Positions 30,910 to 37,425 of a stretch of DNA of 37,425 nt are shown here, in pieces. Both the position numbers and the translations under genes were made by a program. This DNA comes from Oligoflexia bacterium. GTDB taxonomy: Bacteria > Bdellovibrionota > UBA1018 > CAIPTA01. Within the stretch, counting starts at the first letter, position 1. Every line of letters begins with the position of its first letter. Under the pieces are notes generated by a model that saw only the letters and a list, made by a program, of their open reading frames with translations, was not told the origin of the DNA and did not search any database. The stretch covers positions 1 to 37,425 of the forward strand of contig CAIPTA010000174.1 in assembly GCA_903867855.1 (NCBI GenBank), given 5' to 3'.

Positions 30910-31912
30910 GGGCTTTGTGAGCCAAGCTCTCTGTTCTTCCTGCCGGAGTGATCACCACATAGCTCATCTTGCGCTGCAGTTCCTTGATGGTCGCAGCGCC
31001 ACCATAAGTGAGGCCGGAGCGTAGACCGCCGATGATATCGGCGAGGATCGCTTCTTCATTTTCATTGTAAGGCACTTCAACAGCTACGCCTTCCGCAGTT
31101 TTCCACTCAGGCACGCCGCCCAAGAAATCTTGCTGGGCTTCGAAGCTCGCCATGCCGCGATACTGCTTCACTTTTTTTCCGTTTTCTTTGGTAATAATTT
31201 TTCCAGGAGTAGGGCGCGTGCCGGCGAGCATGCCGCCGATCATCACGAAATCTGCTCCGAAGGCGAGGGCCTTCACGATATCGCCAGAAGAACGAATGCC
31301 GCCATCTGCGATGATGGAGCGGTCTACTTTGGCACATTCTTCAATTGCCGTTAAGTTTGGCACGCCGAAGCCAGTTTTGATGCGAGTGGTGCAAACAGAG
31401 CCGCCGCCGATGCCAACTTTAATGATGTCTGCGCCGCAAGCGGAGAGATAATCGGCACCTGCATAGGTGGCCACGTTGCCGGCCATCAAGCAAGCATTGG
31501 GCAGCATTTCGCGGAGACGCTTCAGCGTATTTCCCACATACTTGCCATGAGCGTGTGCTACGTCGATACAAAAATAAGTCGCACCGGCATCACGAAGCGC
31601 TTCTGCGCGAGCGTATTCGGCATCGGAGCAGCCTACAGAAACGAAAGCTTGGTGACGGCATTTTTTAAACTCAGCTACGTTCGCATCCACATCGAGGAAG
31701 CGGTGGAGCACGCCGATACCGCCTTTATCGCCGATGAAATTCGCCATGGTGCTTTCCGTGACGGAATCCATATTGGCTGTCATCACTGGAAGCTTGAGGC
31801 TCAAGAGGCCGCGGCGATCCGTAACTGCGGTATCCACCATGCGGCGGGATTCGTAGTTATTGTAGTTAGGCACTAGGAGAACGTCATCGTAAGTAATGGC
31901 TTGTTTTGTCAT
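30905..31912 (-). CDS. guaC: GMP reductase (IMPDH/GMPR family, no CBS domains)
   Basis: A 335-residue TIM-barrel enzyme. The start is TYDDVLLVPNYNNYESRR; the catalytic loop is GIGGGSVCTTRIKTGFG with Cys174; then IADGGIRSSGDIVKALAFGA and YRGMASFEAQQDFLGG. The MAS-FEAQ-F-GG segment, the EVPYN and GLRSGLTYGGA tail and the lack of CBS domains and of an IMPDH-type flap favour GMP reductase over IMP dehydrogenase. It would recycle GMP to IMP. AGGGAG lies just before the ATG. The stop codon is embedded in repeat copy 3. Confidence 0.85.
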   Translation of the reverse strand: MTKQAITYDDVLLVPNYNNYESRRMVDTAVTDRRGLLSLKLPVMTANMDSVTESTMANFIGDKGGIGVLHRFLDVDANVAEFKKCRHQAFVSVGCSDAEYARAEALRDAGATYFCIDVAHAHGKYVGNTLKRLREMLPNACLMAGNVATYAGADYLSACGADIIKVGIGGGSVCTTRIKTGFGVPNLTAIEECAKVDRSIIADGGIRSSGDIVKALAFGADFVMIGGMLAGTRPTPGKIITKENGKKVKQYRGMASFEAQQDFLGGVPEWKTAEGVAVEVPYNENEEAILADIIGGLRSGLTYGGAATIKELQRKMSYVVITPAGRTESLAHKAL

Positions 31913-32017
31913 GCTCCCTTTCTAACGCAGCTTCTTGCTGGGTGTAAATACACGGTGGGGAAAAATCTGCAATATTCTGGAAATTTTCCGTCGGCTTCGC
32001 TAGGCTCCTCTTAAACC

Positions 32018-32398
32018 ATGCCTATACTATGTCGCCTTGCAGTACTTTGGCTCTTATTGCCTGCCTTTTTGATCGGTAGTGCCAATGGTGCGCGCCTTGT
32101 TTTGGTGCAATCAATTGCTTGGGGCACGATGTTTACTAATTATTCTAAACATTATTCTCTCTCTGAGGCCGCCCGGAGAACCTTTGATGGCAAGCATCCT
32201 TGCGGTATCTGCAAAAGAATTCAGCAAACGAGGGAAGTAGCTGGCACATCGGTGCTGCTTGCTGGCAGCGAAAGTGTGACTCTGCAGCAGCAGCATTTTT
32301 ATTTCTTCGCAGGCACTGTGGAGCGGAAGTTTTTTCGTTTGCCAGAATCGTGGAATACCGTGCTCGCAGCGCCACCCTTGCCGCCTCCGCGCGCCTAA
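32018..32398 (+). CDS. Small secreted CxxC protein
   Basis: A 126-residue protein with an N-terminal hydrophobic signal (~1-24). The mature part reads LVLVQSIAWGTMFTNYSKHYSLSEA, then TFDGKHPCGICKRIQ with a CxxC. This motif (TFDG-HPC-LCK) is one I associate with small exported proteins near metal- or redox-related outer-membrane genes, but I cannot name the family. The C-terminus is Pro-rich (APPLPPPRA). The next gene, 52 bp on, is a barrel protein that also opens with CxxC. Confidence 0.65.
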   Translation: MPILCRLAVLWLLLPAFLIGSANGARLVLVQSIAWGTMFTNYSKHYSLSEAARRTFDGKHPCGICKRIQQTREVAGTSVLLAGSESVTLQQQHFYFFAGTVERKFFRLPESWNTVLAAPPLPPPRA

Positions 32399-32450
32399 CG
32401 CGTGCTGTACCAAATCTAACTAACAAAATTTTATCGTAAGGAGTGCGCTC

Positions 32451-33413
32451 ATGCGTTTTTTTATCTTTTTATTTTTATTGTCGACAAATGCCTTCGCCTG
32501 CAATTTTTGTATGCTTGGCCAGGGAGTGAATCCCTATCTTACGGGGAGTAATCAGGGTTTAACGATCGCTGCAGACTATGCTAGTTCGGATACTACTTAT
32601 ATTGGAAAAAGTGAGGTGGCGGGGAATGGGAAAAAAGAAACTTGGAATACCTACTCGCTAACTGGATTTTTTAGTCCGCTTTCGGATCTCACTATTTTGA
32701 TTACGCTTCCTTATGCGTCAAAAACAAATATTGATTATGACAGCGGCAGTAGCTTGAATACGGGCACAGTGGTGGAGGGCTTTGGGGATGTGAGTGTGAC
32801 GGGCCGTTATACGCTCCTCACAGAGCATAGTATTGAATCTACCTTTGTGCTGGGCGTTCTTGGCGGTGTGAAGGCTCCAACTGGCTCCACCTCCATTTAC
32901 GCGATTGGCGGTGCGGCGGTGGATCGTCATGTGCTGCCAGGCACAGGATCGTGGGATTTCGATACGGGAATTTCTTCTAGTTATGCGAAGGCCTCGGGTT
33001 TCCAGGCAACTTTGGATGCTGTTTACCGCTTTGCGGGCAAAGGCTTGTGGGCTGGCAGAGAGCACCGCTTTGGGGATAGTTTAAACTATGGAGCGAAGCT
33101 CTATCAGCGCGTGCTGCGCACAGAAGCGGGCGCCAGCTTTTTTCCTTTCCTTGGAATTTCTGGCGAGACAACGGGCAAGGAAACTGGCGCTGTATTAGCT
33201 GATTCGAGTTATTCCACTAGCACAAAAAATCCATCCACTGGAGGAACGGTGCTCTTTGCGAATCTCGGTGTCTATGCACCGCTTAGCGCGAACACGATTC
33301 TAAACTTGGGTTATGCGAAGGCCTTCTATCACCAGATGAATTATGATGCGAATTTCGATGCGGACCCGGCAGAGAAGTTTCGTTTGAATTTCTCGCTCAC
33401 TTATTTGCTTTAG
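32451..33413 (+). CDS. Outer-membrane beta-barrel protein with N-terminal CNFC
   Basis: A 320-residue protein. The signal peptide (MRFFIFLFLLSTNAFA) is followed at once by CNFCMLGQGVNPYL, a CxxC at the mature N-terminus. The rest is beta-rich with repeated amphipathic strands (YSLTGFFSPLSDLTILITLPYASKT, VSVTGRYTLLTE, FVLGVLGGVKAPTGS) and ends FRLNFSLTYLL. It resembles transporter-type barrels of the phenol-degradation meta-pathway family. The 3' end overlaps the convergent TlpA-like gene by 17 bp. Confidence 0.75.
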   Translation: MRFFIFLFLLSTNAFACNFCMLGQGVNPYLTGSNQGLTIAADYASSDTTYIGKSEVAGNGKKETWNTYSLTGFFSPLSDLTILITLPYASKTNIDYDSGSSLNTGTVVEGFGDVSVTGRYTLLTEHSIESTFVLGVLGGVKAPTGSTSIYAIGGAAVDRHVLPGTGSWDFDTGISSSYAKASGFQATLDAVYRFAGKGLWAGREHRFGDSLNYGAKLYQRVLRTEAGASFFPFLGISGETTGKETGAVLADSSYSTSTKNPSTGGTVLFANLGVYAPLSANTILNLGYAKAFYHQMNYDANFDADPAEKFRLNFSLTYLL

Positions 33414-33942
33414 AGAATAGAGCCAAAAACTGCTCGTTGCTTAAGGCACCCCAGTGGCGGGGCCCGAGCGCGCGAGCGGTTTTATCGCCAAAGAGATAGC
33501 TCGTGGGTAATCCCCAGGCCCAGTATTTTTTGCTAGCGGACTCATCCACCACGCGCCAAAATGTGAGCTGTGGTGCCACCTTGTGGAGAAATTCTGCTGC
33601 TTTGGTGGGCTGATCGTCTACCGACACCACGAGAATCGTAAGCTTGGAGTTTGTTAGTTTAGCGAGCTCAGGGATTTCGATTTTACAACCTTCACACCAG
33701 CTAGCCCAAAGATGAAGTAGGAGCGGTTTCGGAAAGCTATCTACAGATTTTGTTTCCCCGCTCTCATTCACAATTTGGAACTTTGGCGTGGGGATATTCA
33801 TGGTGTCTAAGGCAAAACCTGAGCTGGCTAGACAGGGAATCGATAACAAAAATGCCAAAATAAGAGCGATCAAAGGAGTCTCCAAGCCTGGTAGTAGCAG
33901 ATTGCCTAGACAGCTTTCAAGCCCAGTGGTAGTTTGCCGCAT
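33397..33942 (-). CDS. TlpA-like thioredoxin-fold protein
   Basis: A 181-residue protein. An N-terminal hydrophobic anchor or signal (LIALILAFLLSIPCLASSGFA) is followed by a thioredoxin domain with LLHLWASWCEGCKIEIPEL (WCxxC) and the cis-Pro region AWGLPTSYLFG. The start at 33942 has AGAGGA close upstream; earlier in-frame starts fall inside the divergent dehydrogenase gene. It should be a periplasmic disulfide reductase. It sits beside two exported CxxC proteins, which are possible substrates by inference. Confidence 0.85.
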   Translation of the reverse strand: MRQTTTGLESCLGNLLLPGLETPLIALILAFLLSIPCLASSGFALDTMNIPTPKFQIVNESGETKSVDSFPKPLLLHLWASWCEGCKIEIPELAKLTNSKLTILVVSVDDQPTKAAEFLHKVAPQLTFWRVVDESASKKYWAWGLPTSYLFGDKTARALGPRHWGALSNEQFLALFSKANK

Positions 33943-33963
33943 TGTCCTCTGGGAGGGGGCGTC

Positions 33964-34707
33964 ATGGCCAAAAAAGTTGCGATCATTACTGGAGCGTCCA
34001 GCGGGATAGGTCTCGCCATTGCGAAGCACCTTCAAGTTGAAGGCTATACAAGCATTTGTTGGGATATCAAAGCGCCCACCGAGCCAGGCATTCCCTTCTA
34101 TCACTGCGATGTGAGCCAAGAAGCGAGCGTAAAGGCGGCTTACGCCAAAGTTAAAGCGGAGCATGGGGCCTGCACCGTGCTGATCAATAATTGCGGTTTG
34201 CAATTTCTCTCTCCCATCGAAGATTTTCCCACCGATAAATGGAATACGCTGATTGGCGTTTTGCTCACGGGAACTTTTCTATGCTCTCGCGAAGTGTTCA
34301 CAGATATGAAGGCCAGTAAGTTTGGACGCATCGTGAATATCAGCTCTATTCACGGCAAAGTGGCAAGCCCGTTCAAGGCGGCCTATGTTTCGGCGAAGCA
34401 CGGCGTGCTGGGTCTGGCGAAAGTGATTGCCTTGGAAGGCGCCGAGCATGGCATCACCGTGAATTCGATTTGTCCGGGCTTTGTGGATACTCCCCTTATG
34501 CGCAATCAAGTGAAGTCGCAAATGGAGCTCAACAATCTCTCCGAGCAAGAAGTGCTCAATAAAATCTTTTTGAAAGACCAGTGCATTAAGGAATTAACTA
34601 GCGTGGATCAGGTGGCGAGCCTCGTTTCTTACTTAATTTCGCCTGGGGCTTCCAATATCACGGGTGAAGCATTGAATATGACTGGTGGCTGGGGAATGGG
34701 CGTTTAA
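33964..34707 (+). CDS. 3-hydroxybutyrate dehydrogenase (SDR family)
   Basis: A 247-residue NAD-dependent short-chain dehydrogenase oxidising 3-hydroxybutyrate to acetoacetate. It has GASSGIG (10-16), NISS near 125-128, and the YxxxK pair Y141/K145 (AAYVSAKHG). The stretches LQFLSPIEDFPTDKW and SIHGKVASPFKAAYVSAKHG are distinctive of this subgroup. The NNAG motif is NNCG (75-78). GGGAGGGGG lies just before the ATG. It is followed after 19 bp by the PHB depolymerase. Confidence 0.9.
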   Translation: MAKKVAIITGASSGIGLAIAKHLQVEGYTSICWDIKAPTEPGIPFYHCDVSQEASVKAAYAKVKAEHGACTVLINNCGLQFLSPIEDFPTDKWNTLIGVLLTGTFLCSREVFTDMKASKFGRIVNISSIHGKVASPFKAAYVSAKHGVLGLAKVIALEGAEHGITVNSICPGFVDTPLMRNQVKSQMELNNLSEQEVLNKIFLKDQCIKELTSVDQVASLVSYLISPGASNITGEALNMTGGWGMGV

Positions 34708-34726
34708 TCGCTCACAAGGGGAATAG

Positions 34727-35680
34727 ATGAAATTTGTTTTGTTGCTACTTTGTTTTGGTGCCACGGCATTTGCAGATTCTCTGCCGGGGAAATGGTCGCA
34801 TGAGAGCTATACGCTAGATTTTGTGACCAAAGACTATTTTACCTATGTGCCTTCCACCTATAAAGGCAAAGCTACCCCTCTCGTGGTGATGCTGCACGGC
34901 TGCCACCAGAATGCCACAGACTTTGCTCGCAATACGGGCATGAATGCCCTGGCCGAAAAATATGGATTTTTAGTGCTCTATCCGCAGCAGGATAGTCTCG
35001 CGAATTTAGAAAATTGCTGGAACTTCTTTTTCCCTATAAACCAAATTCGTAGCGGTGAACCTGCGATCATCGTGGGTATGGTGGATGCATTTAAGAGAAG
35101 CGTTGCCGTGGATGATACGAAAATTTATGCCGCCGGACTTTCTTCCGGAGCGGCCATGGCGGCAGTGCTTGGCTCCTGCTACTCGGATATTTTCTCCGGG
35201 CTTGGGATTGCCTCCGGTTTGGAATATGAGGCAGCGATGGATGTGCCTGATGCTTATTCGGCGATGGACAATGGTTCGAGTATGAATCCGCACCAAGCCG
35301 CTCATGATGCAATAGCTTGCACTGGGAGAAATCACGCTCGCATGCAAAAGGTTTTTGCGATTCAGGGCACTGCGGATACGGTGGTGAGCCCGATCAATTT
35401 ATCTCAGGTTGTTACTCAGTTTAATACGATGAATGCTTCACTCGGTGGTGCCGCAGAAAGTAATCCTTTAAACACGGTGCAGGGGCAAGTGCCAGGCGGA
35501 CGCTCTTATTCTATTCAATATTTCGGTGTGAGTGCCTCGCAGCCAATGCTAGCGGAAGTAAAAGTGAATGGAATGGACCATGCTTGGAGTGGTGGCCCAG
35601 AGAAGGCTAAGTACTTCGATACGACGGGGCCGAACGCTTCGGAAATGCTTTGGCTTTTTTTGAGTGCTAAGGGATTATAG
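34727..35680 (+). CDS. Secreted polyhydroxybutyrate depolymerase-type esterase
   Basis: A 317-residue alpha/beta hydrolase with a signal peptide (MKFVLLLLCFGATAFA). It has the oxyanion-hole segment VVMLHGCHQNATDFA, lipase box GLSSG with Ser139, Asp217 (GTADTVV) and His285 (MDHAWSGG), in the order of the esterase/PHB depolymerase family. No separate substrate-binding domain is present. Its pairing with 3-hydroxybutyrate dehydrogenase supports PHB or 3-hydroxybutyrate oligomers as substrate. In a predator this could serve prey PHB granules (inference). Confidence 0.9.
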   Translation: MKFVLLLLCFGATAFADSLPGKWSHESYTLDFVTKDYFTYVPSTYKGKATPLVVMLHGCHQNATDFARNTGMNALAEKYGFLVLYPQQDSLANLENCWNFFFPINQIRSGEPAIIVGMVDAFKRSVAVDDTKIYAAGLSSGAAMAAVLGSCYSDIFSGLGIASGLEYEAAMDVPDAYSAMDNGSSMNPHQAAHDAIACTGRNHARMQKVFAIQGTADTVVSPINLSQVVTQFNTMNASLGGAAESNPLNTVQGQVPGGRSYSIQYFGVSASQPMLAEVKVNGMDHAWSGGPEKAKYFDTTGPNASEMLWLFLSAKGL

Positions 35681-35685
35681 TATGC

Positions 35686-36960
35686 ATGATTCAAACTCAA
35701 AATCCTGTAACGCCACCCAATCCTCATAAAGCGATCACTACCGGTCTCTCGGGCAATGAAATGTTTTGCCTGGCCTTAAAGGGCTATTCGCCAGGTAATA
35801 TTGTGGTGGGTAATAGCGTTTTCTCCCTTGGTTTTTTTGGTAGCCTTGGCTCGGGAATGAAAACAATTCTTGGCGGCGAGATCACTCAGATCACATCACT
35901 CGTGCAAGAGGGTAGAGAGCTTTCCTATTCTCGCATGCTTGCGGAGGCTAACAAGCTGGGTGGCGCGGGGATTACGGGCGTAACTAGCGATATCGTATTT
36001 CACCAGGGAAATGTGGAATTTCTATCCATCGGTTCCTGCGTGCATAAGCCGAATGAGTTGCTGGAAAAAAAATTCAGTAGTTCCTCTGATGGACAAGAAC
36101 TCTACTGCCAGCTCGATGCCGGTTTTCAGCCGCTAAAATTTGTGTTCGGTAATGTGGCGTATTCGATGGGACTCGGCGGGGGCTTGAGTGGTTTTATTCG
36201 TAGCTTTGCCCGCGGTGAAGTAACAGAATATTCCGAAATTTTCAGCACCACTCGTCACCTCGCGCTGGAGCGAATCAGCGCAGAGGCAAAAGAGGCTGGC
36301 GCAAATGCGGTGCTTGGGATTGAAACTTCGATTCGTCCGATGGGTGGATTTCAGGAAATGCTCATGATCGGTACAGCGGCGAAGCACCCAGCACTCGATT
36401 CCTTTGCTGCGCATCCTGTAACTAGCGATCTCACGAACCAAGAACTTTGGAATGTCGTTCACATGGGCTATATGCCCATTCGTTTAGTGATGGGGGTTTC
36501 GGTGTATTCTATTGGTATCGCCGGTGGAATTATCTCCGCGTTTCAATCGTTGGGCCGTGGCGAACTGAATATGGTGAGTTCTTTACTCTATGAGGCTCGC
36601 GAAAATGCGATTGAACAAATGCATAAAGAAGCGCGCTCCTACGGCGCGGATGATGTGCTCGGCATTCGCACCTATGTGTATCAAATTGGCGGTGGATTAG
36701 TGGAGTTCTTCGCGATCGGTACCGCAGTTAGAAAAATCGAAGGGATCACCACGCTCACACCAGCCTTGCCGCCACAAGCGGTGATCGTGGATCAGGATAC
36801 TTTTGTGAATGAGGTAGACGGAGCTGGCTTCGTGCAGAATCTAAATAGCAGCCGAGATCGTTCTCAGGCGATCAAGCAGGCGCCCGCGTTAATTGTGATC
36901 TTGATCGTGATTTCCATGATCATGATGCAAGTATTCTTACGCAATTTTTTTCATCGTTAA
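35686..36960 (+). CDS. Three tandem YbjQ-like (heavy-metal-binding/UPF0145) domains with C-terminal membrane anchor
   Basis: A 424-residue protein. Three homologous blocks span ~20-120, ~135-235 and ~250-350, each with NIVVGNSVFSLG / FVFGNVAYSMG / LVMGVSVYSIG, a Gly-rich linker, RGE or GGE, a helix with LAEANKLGG / AEAKEAGA / KEARSYGA, and a closing I-IGTA strand. A single hydrophobic helix (~400-420, APALIVILIVISMIMMQVF) ends the chain. YbjQ proteins are normally single ~105-residue subunits that form pentamers, so a covalent three-domain form is notable. The start is 5 bp after the depolymerase stop. Confidence 0.8.
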   Translation: MIQTQNPVTPPNPHKAITTGLSGNEMFCLALKGYSPGNIVVGNSVFSLGFFGSLGSGMKTILGGEITQITSLVQEGRELSYSRMLAEANKLGGAGITGVTSDIVFHQGNVEFLSIGSCVHKPNELLEKKFSSSSDGQELYCQLDAGFQPLKFVFGNVAYSMGLGGGLSGFIRSFARGEVTEYSEIFSTTRHLALERISAEAKEAGANAVLGIETSIRPMGGFQEMLMIGTAAKHPALDSFAAHPVTSDLTNQELWNVVHMGYMPIRLVMGVSVYSIGIAGGIISAFQSLGRGELNMVSSLLYEARENAIEQMHKEARSYGADDVLGIRTYVYQIGGGLVEFFAIGTAVRKIEGITTLTPALPPQAVIVDQDTFVNEVDGAGFVQNLNSSRDRSQAIKQAPALIVILIVISMIMMQVFLRNFFHR

Positions 36961-37340
36961 GGATCGAGTTTGCTTACGTCGAGTGCTAGAGCCTCTCCTA
37001 GCCAAATTGCGCCTTCGGAGTGATCGCGCTTATCGTTGCCAGTTACGATGTGAACCAGCACGGTGAGCTCATGGCGATTCTCTCTCAACCAATCCATTAC
37101 TAGAGAAAGATATTCGGCGCCAAAATTTGTTTCGAACATGCACTGGGGGTGGGGACCAACGAGTCGATCAATGAGTTCACCCACAAAAATGGGCTGAGAG
37201 GAAAAAGATTTTCGCATTTTTGTTTGTAGTGAAAGGGCAAGATCTCTTTGTGAGGGAGCATAATAAATATGGGCATCGAAATCACGGCGCAGGCCCTGGG
37301 GAAAGTTTTTGGAGATAGCTCTGATTTCGGAGTTCAGCAT
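36957..37340 (-). CDS. DOPA 4,5-dioxygenase-family protein
   Basis: A 127-residue protein. FDAHIYYAPSQRDLALSL, RLVGPHPQCMFE, LTVLVHIVTGNDKRDHSEGAIWLG and ALALD follow the DOPA-dioxygenase family pattern, with the conserved His residues in HIYY, GPHP, LVH and RDH. The family cleaves catechol-type rings in fungi and plants; bacterial members are mostly uncharacterised. The stop overlaps the convergent YbjQ gene by 4 bp. Its promoter would lie in 37341-37425, where I see no clear consensus. Confidence 0.85.
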   Translation of the reverse strand: MLNSEIRAISKNFPQGLRRDFDAHIYYAPSQRDLALSLQTKMRKSFSSQPIFVGELIDRLVGPHPQCMFETNFGAEYLSLVMDWLRENRHELTVLVHIVTGNDKRDHSEGAIWLGEALALDVSKLDP

Positions 37341-37425
37341 AGATGTAAGCTATCGCAAGTTTTCGTAGAAGAGAAATAGAGGAAGATTATCCTTACAATT
37401 CAGAAATTGAATGATGATTGTTGAG

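Noticed and set aside
30905..31912. Assignment as IMP dehydrogenase (guaB)
   Set aside because: The protein is short, lacks CBS domains, and its region after the catalytic loop reads like GMP reductase; IMPDH remains a minor alternative.
34021..34203. Upstream extension of the TlpA-like protein
   Set aside because: It would lie antisense to the start of the 3-hydroxybutyrate dehydrogenase; the ATG at 33942 has a nearby AGAGGA and gives a normal signal/anchor.

Overview
The window looks like about 37 kb of chromosome from a Gram-negative bacterium of moderate GC (roughly half, judged by eye). It has outer-membrane beta-barrel proteins and many signal-peptide-bearing small proteins. The mix of core genes, secreted papain-like proteases, DUF333-type proteins and a polyhydroxybutyrate (PHB) degradation pair is compatible with a Bdellovibrionota/Oligoflexia-type or other deltaproteobacterium-like organism. 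That placement is inference, since no rRNA gene is present. I see no phage, insertion sequence, CRISPR array or canonical defence system.

Layout. 1-3070: a conserved DUF507-like protein and a secreted glycine-rich repeat protein, each with a clear terminator. 3072-6286: a tightly overlapping minus-strand riboflavin operon ribD-ribE-ribBA-ribH. 6287-9090: a spacer rich in inverted repeats, a periplasmic amino-acid-type binding protein, an ABM-fold protein, a GNAT and a small Cys-rich secreted protein. 9332-13190: the class Ia ribonucleotide reductase operon nrdA-nrdB with two NrdR-like boxes 32 bp apart upstream and a terminator downstream. 13394-17744: envelope genes, then a GT2 / EamA-like / polysaccharide-deacetylase set. 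17757-20843: two divergent paralogous secreted papain-like proteases, one translationally coupled to a DUF333-like protein. 21030-24683: tRNA-Asn, zapA, 5-formyl-THF cyclo-ligase, tyrS and a Ste24-type M48 protease. 24753-28006: an HPF/RaiA-like protein, a small membrane protein and an HD hydrolase / response regulator / histidine kinase operon. 28085-31912: hpt, two GNATs, two small secreted proteins and a GMP-reductase-type guaC. 32018-33942: a secreted CxxC protein, an outer-membrane barrel and a TlpA-like thioredoxin. 33964-37340: 3-hydroxybutyrate dehydrogenase, PHB depolymerase, a protein with three tandem YbjQ domains, and a DOPA-dioxygenase-like protein.

How the genes work together. 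The rib operon encodes the whole route from GTP and ribulose-5-phosphate to riboflavin, apart from a dedicated phosphatase. nrdAB makes dNTPs under probable NrdR and ATP-cone control. Hpt and GuaC are purine salvage and interconversion enzymes. The PHB depolymerase plus 3-hydroxybutyrate dehydrogenase form a short pathway from external PHB to acetoacetate. 

The most unusual signal is non-coding. Three intergenic elements of about 110 bp (9432-9542, 28608-28730, 30794-30909) share terminal inverted repeats, short conserved blocks, and a central 7-8 bp GC-rich stem with a 4-nt loop whose sequence differs while its pairing is kept. Each begins at, or within about 10 nt of, the stop codon of the upstream gene. 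A second recurring pattern is promoter-like hexamers placed so that the predicted transcription start falls on or within a few nt of the ATG (zapA, ste24, tyrS, ribD), which suggests leaderless or near-leaderless mRNAs.
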